NCBI RefSeq assembly: GCF_001949145.1 | Contig: NW_019091514.1 | Coordinates: 1 to 64,000, forward strand | DNA: 64,000 bases | Source of the DNA: Acanthaster planci | Lineage: Eukaryota > Echinodermata > Asteroidea > Valvatida > Acanthasteridae | Direction of reading: 5' to 3' | Shown: piece by piece, positions 22,601 to 34,600 of the stretch | Numbering within the stretch: the first letter of the stretch is position 1 | Layout: each line of letters starts with the position of its first letter | The notes under the pieces: model-generated | Database searches by the model: none | Told to the model about the DNA's origin: nothing | The model's input: only the letters and a program-made list of their open reading frames with translations | Translations under genes and position numbers: made by a program

Positions 22601-25600
22601 CTTATGATCTCTCTGGTGAAAAAGGACAGGTATATCTGCTACCACCAAGCGCCTCAAAGTCTCCCATAATTTTTTAGTATTGCAATCACTGACATTCTTT
22701 CATGGTATACTGATTCGCTCACTATGCATGACCATGGTATGGTAACCACCCAAATCTGCCTCATGAGAACTATGTTAAAATGAACCAGCATTATCGGAAA
22801 GTAATGTTTATAAATTGTTGTCGTTTTAGCTGCGAACAAACGACCCGACATTGGTAAATGCCAACTTTGAAGACTCCATCACCATCCAGCCTCAGGATTC
22901 AACAAATAATGAATTCATGGCGTTAAGGATTCCACATATAGGCCTCAACGTCCGACGAGCCGAAAAGGTTGTATTTCTGTGCAAGTTGTATATCAATAAT
23001 TGTAATTATTCTTCAGTACCGATGGAAAGTATTTTAAGGGTATACAATAATACTTAATACTCAAAACAAATCACTGCGCTTGATGCATCTATTACAAAAT
23101 ACGTGAAAGTCAAAGTTACACATAATACTTGGAAGTGGGATAAGTGACGGCTTTTAAATTAAAATTCTGACAATATTCTCTAAATTACCCCCATGCATAA
23201 ATTGTTAATTGGGGTTCATTATAAAATAATAGTAATTTCCAGCAGGAGGAAACTATTTTTAATCTGCTTTTGTCGTTGCGTTTTTCAGATCGATGCTTTG
23301 AGTTCAGTAGAAGTGCAATTGACAAACGAACAAAATGTCGATACACTAAATTTCTTTGTAAGTTGTTCCTGTTTTTTTTTACTTTTCCTTTACTTTTATT
23401 CCAACATGTAAACTTGGCTGATTTTAGCTTGTAGACTTAAATATGGACTCTGTCAGTAGTGGAACCTAAGTCAAACTTCTGTTTTCTTTGGTATGCCTTA
23501 ATGTGATATAAAATGAACTGGTTTTGCGTATGTCAAAATTTATGAGGTCAATCAGTAAAAGTGCATACGTTGTTCTAGATGAACCAACCTTTTGGACTGT
23601 TCGCATTTTGGTTCCTCCAGTTTATCCACAAAAAAAAACCTAGGACAGCCTATGTTCAGCCCCAGCTGAACAAGTCGGGACAGAGTGCGCACAATTACGC
23701 TGTCACGGCTATCGAGGGCTGGATTGACTATGTTCTATCAAGAAGCAACTAATTTTGGGTAGCCTAGGGAGTTTTAAGCACCGTGCAGGAACACAAGTCT
23801 CGAGTAACCAAAATTGTCATTGCATATAGGCCTTACAAGCACACTGGAAATGTTGGCTTGGCTACTTGTACATGTCCAAAAGATGATTTCTTATCTACCT
23901 TAAAAGCTCAAGCAAAGAAACGAAAAAAAAAGAAAAAAAAAGAAAAAAAGCTCTATTGCAAAAAGCACTACTTTTACACTCTTTAAAACCCTAACCCCTA
24001 GGGTGTATTTAGAATCATATTGAAATCGGAGGATTTGGGGCTGTTAGGGATAACAAACAATATTATTTAGTGAAAAGCCTATTTTTTGTAGGTCATTGCT
24101 GGTGGGAGAATTGTTCACAGAGATGTTTCAGAAGTGATTAACCAGAACATAGGCTTGCTCTTCACTGTCACTCACGATATGGCGCCGTCGGCGCGAGTTG
24201 TTGCGTACTACATAAGGAATAACGGTCACGTCATCGCGGATGCACTTCTGATTGATGTAGAGAAGAAATGCAAGAATCATGTGAGTACAGTACTGTTTTG
24301 AAAGACGACTTGGCAGTTAATTGGTAAAATTATGTGGTTGTCGTCAATCGTTACGGTAATGGTAACCTGGGTTTTGGTGTTTTTTTGTGCTTTTGTTCGA
24401 ACGAGTTTCTGAGCTGGAACAAGTGTTTTAAATTGTTCTTACGATTGAAGATATCCGTTTTTCTCAGCGAGGACTTGCACTGGCTGAACACATGTACAGA
24501 GCAATTACTTTTTATTTGTGTATAAAGCAAGGCAACACTCACTTGTTGATATACTGGCTTGGTGAATGATTGTTTTTGAATTGATGTTACCAAAGAAATT
24601 TTGGCTACTCGGTTTATTGGTCAGCTGGTCGGTCGATCTGCTGGCTGGTTTAATTTCTCACGCTCGGTCAGTGTTGCTTCTTTTTCAACTTTCCTACGTC
24701 ACAAGCCAACTGCCTTTGCTAAGTGCAGATTGCATGCTCTGACTAACCAAGATGGTCTTATTTTGGAATCCTGCCCTTCGTTATCCAAGATTAACATGAG
24801 TATCCAGGGCTTACCCGTCCATCACAACACATACCGAGCGAACCGTGCTGGCCAGAATGTGGAACTGGAGATCCAGACGGCATGGAATGAAACAAACGTA
24901 GGCCTACTGGCCGTGGATGAAGCAGTCTTCAAGCTCCGCAACTACCACAGACTTACCCAAAAGAAGGTACAGAATGAACAAAAGAAATGTCCAAACACCC
25001 ACCTTGTCAATTTTTAAAACGCGAATGCAAATATTTTCATTGTCTTCTGAATTCCTTTGCCTTTACTTTGACACCTGGCACCATGTGCTACTATAATACA
25101 CCTGTAATACAGCGAATCTTTACAGTGTATAGGCCCTACATGATGATCCACTGTGGAACTCTAATTGCCACGTTGTTAATCAAAAATCGCCCAGTCTGCA
25201 ATAAAATGACTAACTTTGTAAATGAACAAATGCAAGAGACCAAGCTGTCCATTACTGTTTTAAACCCGATACTTCAATAAAGTGTAAATTGACGTGTTGG
25301 AACTGGCCTTCGTGACCTTTGGTCCACATTCATTTCAAGTGCACTGGTCCAATGCATCACCTTTATCCATTTGAATTTGGTAAACATGTTTTTGTCTGAA
25401 TTTCTCTTTGCCAGGTATTCATGAGAATGGTCGGATATGATTTGGGCTGTGGACCAGGCGGTGGTCAGACTACAGCTAGCATTTTAAAGGTTTGACCTCT
25501 TGACCCCGTTAAGTTCCAGTTAGCTGCCTTCATCAATGCTCCCCAAGTGCATAGGAACATAATGAGTCTGCAATTAAGCCAGCTCGCAACGCTTTGAGCG

Positions 25601-28600
25601 CGTATGAGTCCTCGTGTAGCTTACTCTTCGTGATAATGATAGTACATAATGCATGTAGTACTGAAACGTGATTGTACGGTGAAATATGCTCGATTGTTTA
25701 TAGGGTAAGTGTATACGTAGGGGCCAGGGATCCAGGCACAGCCCACGGTCCATGAAATACCCAGCACTTTTATGCTTTTTCAACCATACTGCGACAATAC
25801 AGGAACAAGTTTAGGACCTGTTTTTGGTCCCTGTTACTCAAAATCCCCTTTTCCCAATCCTTGATTGTGCGTTTTCGACTTTTTTTTCTGTCAGGATGCT
25901 GGACTTGCAGTAATGACTAACGCAAATGTGAATGTTCCGCAGAGAGAAGGTAGGACGTCAGTAATTGAAAATGTACCTGTTCTACCAAGAGAACTGTTAT
26001 CAAATGTTAATTGTTAAACCGACTGTGTGAAATTATATGCTTGGGATCTTTTTCGAAATTGTGTGCAGCCGAATACCTGCGCTGCTCATTGCCTTTATAT
26101 TCAATGCCATTCTCACTGTATCTTCCCAATCAAGCCGTCGGGTGTCCCGATGAACACAGTAGAGTCCGTAGAACAGTGAACGACACCGAGAAGGAACGAA
26201 TTCGTGAGTATACACCAGGCATGGGATAAGTATTTCCCTCGTGACTCTCTTAGTAAACACAAAGACATGTCTCACAATAAATTCACTTTGCCAAACTGCA
26301 GGCGAATTTGCTGAGGACAAAGGAACATTGTAATGAAATGCTCAGGCTGCCCCTGGTTGTCAGTGCCTCACTCTGCAGTAATGGGCTTCACCAGGAAAAA
26401 GGTGTAGGTCTCCATGCAGGTTTAGCAAAGCCCTAAACACTAGCAGGATGGCAACAGTCCGTTGTGTATGACGACTTTATATCCTCTCTTTGTTTCTTTG
26501 TCTCTTCTGTCATACAGTTCTTTTTTTTCCATCCCAATCTTTCCAAAGAGGGACTGTGCATTCTCTTTTCCCCCTTACTAGCGACACCCATGTTCAAGAG
26601 GAGCGTGTGCGGTTTTTTACACATTTTGTCTGGGCATGCGCCAGGTACTTTCCTATGGAAAACGTTTATCGACAGTCTTGAGAAGAGACGATTCCTCACG
26701 CCTCGTGGAAGCTTCCCCCGTTGGGGATGTCGGAAATCATTCCCCTATGAAAAATTCTTCACCGAGCCACGGTTATAGATAGCCTGTATTCAAGTCGAGT
26801 TTTCCCAGCGTATTTCAAAAATAATTCGCGGGGAATATCAAACACTACTTAGAAATAATCATGAATTGCACTAGTGGTATAAGTGTTAGATTGGTGTTGT
26901 ATAAATGGGTGTATGTGTGCCCTGTGACAGTGTCTGTTCCACTTTATCACCATATACGCCCAACTGGTGAACACAGTTTACGCTCAGTTTGACTAAGGGG
27001 CATTTTCTTTAGGGATTGCTCTACTTGTGTGTAAAAGTCATCATTCATAAATACCTCAGACAGTCTCCCTATTCAACAACGTGTAATTTGACCGTGTATT
27101 AACATTTGATAATGCCCGCTAAGAAGTGATAATTCCCTGCGTAAATCACGTGCTGCCACCTGGATACAAGCCTTGACCTCCATTGTAAAGACTTTATAAT
27201 GCCAACTGGACAATTTACACAAGTATTGTTTCATAAAGTAGGCGGGATGCTCCGGAAACTTAAAGTAAAATTATAGCACAAAACCGCTGGAAACCCGTCA
27301 TATCGCTTCTTTTGACTAAAAGTATGAATGGGAATAAATATGTGCTTGGCCGGTCTTAAACTAACGGTAAAGACAGGCTCGGGAGACTGGACACGACTAC
27401 TGCCCGGGCCGCACCGGCAAAGCACATATTTATTCCCTGATTAATGTTCCTCAGAGCTCTTCTTGTCGTTTTTCGTTTCAGTGAGTAAATACGATGGTGT
27501 TGAGAGGGAGTACTGCCAAAAGGGCCTGAGGAATCTACCTGAGTCTCATAAACTGACATGCGCCCAGAGAGCCAAGCTGATGGCCGCTCGGAAGGGCCTC
27601 AACGGAGCCTCGCCAGAGATCACAGCATTTTACGAATGCTGTACAGAATTAGAAAGTGTCTCTAGAGGCAGAGCCGATGCCAGGGATGGAAAAGTCAATC
27701 TAGAGAAAATCTTCGTGCGATGGGACTTCCCGGAGAGCTGGTTATTCGACAATGTAACGACAAGGTAGTCTGTACACTTTTACGCACGGATGGCCCAGGC
27801 TGGAAGCTTTTACTTTAACTAGGCCCTAATGCTTTTAGTACAAAAACGATTATGGTCTGTCCTGCGCATTTTACATTGGGGCATGTTTTGGAGAAATTTC
27901 TATTCGTCTTAAATGGAAGGAAAGTATTTGACATCTTTTATTGGGGAATAGGGTATTCTCATTGAAAATTACCTTTAAAAACATTTAAGATTCTCTATGC
28001 TTTTCCTGACAAATGAGGGCGCTCTTGCTGTTCTGAGTGTTTGGGGCTATCTCACAGGCTTTTTGCTCATTTTTGAACTCAAACTTTTCGAGAAAATGTT
28101 GCTCAATGGCATACTGAGCTAAAACAAGAAAATCACTCAAATAAACACAACAGCAAAACATCCCAAAGTCTTGCTACTGTTAGGGTAAAATAGCTTTGAC
28201 ACTTAGGTTCCTAGCTTGGGTGACGTCACATTTGCTCAAAAAGATGAAAATTTGCATTGGCATGTAATCAGAAAAGAGCTTGAAATAACAAAACAAAAAT
28301 TGAAGATAAGATTAAATGTGCGCAAAGAAGCATTCACGAAAACGGCATTAAAATGAATCACATTGCATGGATCCTTTGAGACACGAATACACGCGCGAAG
28401 GGGCCGCCATGAATCCTTTATCTAGACAATAGTTGTTTTATAAATTGCCCTTAGAGTTACTTGGCAATAATTGTGTATTGCATATCAAGCTTTTGGTGTG
28501 GGGTGGGGGGAATTCAAAAGCGAATGCAGCTTTGGGCTCATTCAACATGACGTTGAGAGACAAAAACCCTAAGACTTACTCGCCGTCCTGACATCCTTGC

Positions 28601-31600
28601 TTTTATTTCATGGGTTTTGTGTTTATATTGGATAATAAATATACCGATTACTTTCTTACATGAGGAAGTGTTCTTTGTAAAAAATATATATATGTGGGGG
28701 GGGGGGCAAGTGCCCCCTGTCGCCCCCTGCTGGATAGGCCACTGAGTGCGAACATAAAGTATTTCAACTCTGACGAAAAATTTTCCCCACACAAAACAAA
28801 AACAGGCCCAGGAAAAGTGAGAAATAGGCCCCCCCAAAAATTAACAAAAATATGAGAGTTGATCCATATAAAAAATCCCTAACAGCAAAGGTGAAAGTAA
28901 AATGCAAGAATGTGTTATAGAACTTCTTATGCGAGCTCATTGTTGGATTTCATCCATTATTTCTTATACCGTTAATTCATTTTGTAGCTCCTACGGAAAT
29001 GGAGTCAGGGCACTGTACCCAATTACACTGCCTCATAGCGTGACCACTTGGGTCATTGAAGCCGTCGGGGTCTCTGCATCCGAACTCGGCTTGTGTGTGG
29101 CCGACCCCATCAAGGTGGAAGTGCGCCCTCTGTTCTTCCTTGATCTTGGCATGCCCTACTCGGTCCAGCGGTTCGAGCAGATAGAGATCGTAGCGTCTGT
29201 GTTCAACTACGCCGACGATGACTTGGAGGCAATCTTCTTTTTTCTTCGTGTGTTTTTAAGATCGACAAAACGAAAATGAGCCACATGGAAAGTGTTCCTT
29301 ATCGAAACAGAATTATGGTATCCGCTGAACAATCTTTGGGAAGAAATGGTGAACGATTGATGGTGGTTTATCAACGCCATTATATACACACTGGGACATG
29401 TTTGGCATTGCACTGATTTGTTGTCCTAAACCCTGCATCATTGTAATGTTTACTGAGGTTTCCTGCATTTCACTGCTCTGATGCCAGTATTGATCCTGTC
29501 TTTCCCAGGTGGTGGCAAATTTCCACCAAATGAACTGCTCCTTTTGCTCGTCACCCAGTGCCCGAACCGGGTGCTAGGAAGGGCAGATTGCTTTGCACAG
29601 ATTTTAGTGAAGGAAATACGTCACACAGAGTCACAGCTTAAGACGCGCAGAGCATTGTGGGTAAATTTCTGCCAGCCGTACGAGCTCGACCGCCAAATGC
29701 GTTACACAAGCGGTGGTTATCAATTTGATTTTTTTCTTTTCCTTACTCATTGCTGAAAATGTTATCACCACACTTTGTTCTTGTATCCAAAACTGATCAA
29801 GATAACCAATGATTTGAAATATATCGATAGAAGACACGTGATCAGTGATATTTAGTGAGAAGATAAATTACCGTACTGCGGTCGTACCAAGGCCATGTTT
29901 TTATCATATAGCCAACACTTTGCCCGTGCCAAAGCATTGCGATTGGAGAACCAAAAAAAAATTAAAAAACGCCCTGTTCGGGCCGCCGTTTGTTGGCTGA
30001 TATCCCCCTGCAACTTCGACTCCATGGGCTGAATGCACGCCGTTCCTTCACAAGCAAGGCATCGTGGGAACCAACATGGCGTAGCAATATCGTCCCAATG
30101 GAACGAGGTTGCCCTCCTTTTGTCTGGGTAGCCGCTCATCCTTCCTCATGGTTATAAACATATTTGTGCAGCTGGGCCAGGTCAATTCCATCTCCGATTA
30201 GACTGGTGTACTGGGTCTGTCAGAAGAGGTGTCAGTTTCCGCCACAATAAATATTCACTAAGTATAAGCGACGCTTGTTAGCAAGCAGCTTTTCCGTAAA
30301 CTAAGAGACAGGAGGTTGTAACGTCTCCTTCTTAAAGGATTATTTTATTTCATCTCTTTTTGTGTGAATTCAGGTCACTATTTATTTGGCTGGTAAGGAG
30401 GGACTGTGCTCAGTTGCACAGCCGGGAGAATATTCAGAGGGGATAACATTCACGGTTGCTTCGAAGAAGCCTGCCTCCGTCAAGTATGTTATTGTCCCCA
30501 TGGAGGTTAAGGACATCCCTATAGAAGTTGTTGCCGAGTCTGGGCAGTACAGCGATGCCGTTAAAAAGACGCTGATTGTTAGAGTGAGTTGACAATACTT
30601 TTAAGATTTGGGAGGGTTTGTATTACCTCTTGTTTGCAAAGCTTTAAAGGAACCAGGAAATAGAAATATTTTTATAAATTTTACTAAAAACCATTGAAAT
30701 TGCATCTTTGGGTTTCAGTTAACTTGATTTTAATTTTTTTTTGCAATTGTAATCCATATTTTGATGCTTTTTGGTTTTTATGCTAATGTTATTTGCATAT
30801 TTGTGCGCAGAACTATGATGTCATCCAAGGCACTGAATCTCAATGTTGCACTGATTTGTGCACAAGAAATTTCGAGATTTTTTAACAAGTGCTTATGGCA
30901 AATTTTATTTTCTTTGGCAATTTACTGTTGTGTAAGTATGTGGCAGTAATCCAGCAAAAATCCTTTTCACGGAAATGTTCCCAGATAGCAAATTTGGGGT
31001 TCGCAATTTGAACATGTAAACATGCAACCTGAACCATGTCTTCCTGGATTTACTTCAAAGCAAAAGCGCCCTCACTTGTCCAGAAATGCTTGGTCAATTT
31101 TTAATGTTGGAAAAAGTGCACCGTTCAGTTCCCGTAACTCAAAACAGATGTCAAACAGTCTTCACACGTGGAAGAAGAGTACAGAGATATACAAAAAGTG
31201 ATTCTCAGAAAAATTCATTTCCTGGTTCCTTTAAATTAAACTTGCCTCGGGTGTGAACATTACCCGATCATAACCGTGTGGGCCATGACGCCATGTGCAC
31301 ATGTCATCTTATGTTTGATTCATACAGCCAGAGGGATACGAGACAAAGGTTCATGTGCCAGTAACGCTAGATCCTGTCAACACCCGGGAACTGGGGAGAG
31401 ATGAAAGGAGGGGACCAGATCGCTTCTATCGTCACACACGTAAGATAAGCCATTAATGGAGTTAACACTATTACGTACAGGTATAAGACTGTTTTCGAAT
31501 TCACCATTTCCTTAAAACGCTGCTTGAATTAATTTAGTCATGACTCTTGCAGTCGACGTCATGACACCTTGACGTTGGAAAACGAATTAATTTGTCCATG

Positions 31601-34600
31601 TGTGGCAAATAAGATATAAACATTATGACTGGTTTTGAAATAAACGATTTCTTTGCTTTGTAATGTAGGCCTACCGATATAATCTCAAAATTGATTGGAT
31701 TATTTGATTGGATTAATTTATTTTCCTATTTACTGAGGACTGATTTATTTTCCTCTTTAATACAGGCGATTCACAATAGTGCGCTACTAAGAGTTTACCA
31801 CGCGAAATTTGTCGACCCTTTCCAACCGCGCATGGGATCGACAGATTTCGGGCATTGTGACTGGCCAACGCGTTGCAAACTCTTAGTGGCGCACTATTGT
31901 GAAACGCCCGTATTAGAAGGATTTATTGGTGATGGGTCCATGTTACAAGCAGGCCTTTACAATAAAGTTATAGTAGAAGCACCGTAAACTAAACATATGA
32001 TCTGTGCCAGGTTGTGAGTAAATCCAATGAAAGCTACCCACTCTATGGCCGGTTAAAAAGTGCATACCGTAGAAACAATGGAAGCTTCGCTAGTCACCCA
32101 GCTCCCACACAGGGCGCTGGGAAAGGCGGATACGCTTCGGTATCGTAATTCTTGTTAGCTGCATGCAAAATGTTTAGGTCATTTTCATCAAAAAGAGAGG
32201 GTGATGAGTAAAAGATCTGATTTAAAAAAATGAAATAGTCAGTCGCATGGTCTTAAAAGAATACTCATCAGATTTCAAGAGATACGCATCAATTTCGACG
32301 GCTTTTGAGGAGGAGATGTGATTGAGCAAGTGGGACTTGGTTTAAGTAAAATGTACCCGATTTGACTTAAACTGGGCTGCATTCTAAAACAGAGCGTTAC
32401 GAACCCATAAAAAGCCCTACGGCTGAAAGTCACACGGAGTAGTGGCTTGCAGTTCAGTTGGTAGTCTAGATCGACACTTGCTTCACTTGAATTGCCGCAA
32501 AAGTTGCACATAGGCCTAGCCTACACATTTTCACACGTGGAAACCATCACTTAAAATATTACGATAATAACTGACCAGCACTGTAAATAAATAATTCAAC
32601 AGCAATTTTGATTAAATAAATCTTGGGACTATGATGAGTCTGAGGACGATTACAGTACAGCGTCAAATGGCAAAATATAGTTAGACTCCTCTCAAGCCGG
32701 ACTGGCACATTAAACGTTGCTCGTGATTTTTCTTTCAAGACGTGAAATGAATTCCAATTGTAATCATATACAGAAGTCGGAGAAATTACTCTGTAGAGCA
32801 CATTTTGAGTCCTTCCGTATACTGAAATGCGTTAGATCAAAAACATAGTAAATGTATGAGTTTGGAAACATTCACACTAACAGACGTTTCATAATTCGAA
32901 CATAAAACGAACGCAAACGCGATTTTGTGAAGTTAGAATAACACATTCGCGCTGCGAATTCGTTAAAGTTGAACACGTTTTAAGTCGAGCGAAATTTTGC
33001 TGCAAATCTTTGGTGACGTCAAAATTCGTTTCGCTTTCGCATTCAAAAATTATGAACCAGCCTTTTGTCTGTTTTACCCACATGCGCATAGTGTGACAGA
33101 GACCCGTGCACCCTAATTTTCCACAGTTTCTGAATACATTGAGGGAGTAAGAAGTTATAACGTCTTTCCAAATTGGGCAAAATTACTGCAGAGTTAACCA
33201 GTAACACAAAATGTTTCATTGTTATTATTCGATTGTTATTGCTAAAAATTGTTGTTTGTATTTTTTACTGTTTAGAACAATGGGGCAACGCTGGAGAGGC
33301 CAATCAAGTGGATACCATCGAATATAAAATCAACAGAGATGCTATCCCTGGTACCCACAGAGCTCGAATGAGTGTCATTGGTAAATGTTTTTCAATCGGT
33401 GTTGTGAAACAACCTGAAATCAAACACTCGCAATTTTTGCTCTGTAGTAGACCTAAGTACTAAAACGTGGTGTTTGTTCAATAATATGCATGATAAGGTA
33501 AAGATAAGGTTGTTTATAAATATATAGAATACAGTTCGTTATTTTTGAACCGTTTGGGGTTTGTAGTCCCTACTGATGGATATTTCAACATTCACAGAAC
33601 TTACAATAGTGTTAGTATCACAGCTACCACAGGAATTACAATTGAGGGCGGTGTTTATGCCGTTACGTTATATTTGGCCGTGTCCGAAACGGGCTTTCAG
33701 AGCTACTGCTAGGTCTATTGTCTTTGCATTTCCGCACATTTCAAATGGAGGGAAGACCTAGACCTAGCTCTAGACAAGAGATTCGAATGCAGCCTTTGCT
33801 TCCTTAGTCTTTTCGTTACATTTGGTTTTTGTATTTGTTTCGGGTATTTGTTACAGGCCTACTGTTAGTGTTATTTACGATTCTATTTTGACATTTCAAC
33901 AGAAATCTTGGACCAGGAATGGGTTTTAAGAGACACAGCACCTCTGGTGTTCTTTAGAGCAGTAAAAATGCGCTGTTTCAAAAAAATGTTCTTTAGACAA
34001 ATATAACAGTGACCGGTAGCCTTGTTATACAGTGTGGGACGTAGGTATTTGCTGCGTTTAGGTGTGAAATTCACGTATACCCCCCCTTCACTTGACATGA
34101 CCAATGGCCCAATATTATGCTGACTGTAATCACTTTCCTAAACAGGTACCGTGATGGGCAATGCCGTTGACACGGTTATAACCGGCCTGGAGAGACTTCT
34201 GAGGATCCCATCGGGATGCGGGGAACAGACCATTAGCAAGTTTGCGCCCAATGTTTACATCTACACCTACCTGAAACACTCGAATCAGTTTACACCCAAC
34301 CTAGAGGCTTCTATCCAGAAATATATCAGGGATGGTGAGACGCTTTAACATTGAAATATCCTCAGTTCGCCGACTAGGTTCAAACCATTCGCGAAGTAAC
34401 ATCCTTGAATGAATAACGTGCTTTGATGTCAGCAATCACTTCTGCTTGTGCAAATACATGTACAGTGATAGATGACGCCATTTTTCTAAGCATGCAAATT
34501 TTGGGGGGTATTTTCTACTTGGTAAATCGATAAAAATAGATCCGGTTTTGCGCCAGCTAAGTCACGTTAATTAAAGTGGGTATGAAACATCAACAAACAT

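Noticed and set aside
24601-24789. Upstream extension of exon 14 frame (MATRFIGQ...)
   Set aside because: The open frame continues upstream of exon 14 by chance; the sequence lacks C3 similarity and would place extra residues within a conserved MG5-MG6 link.
31691-31987. 98-residue + frame across 31761-31912
   Set aside because: It simply translates the palindromic family A MITE; similar frames appear over other copies on either strand.
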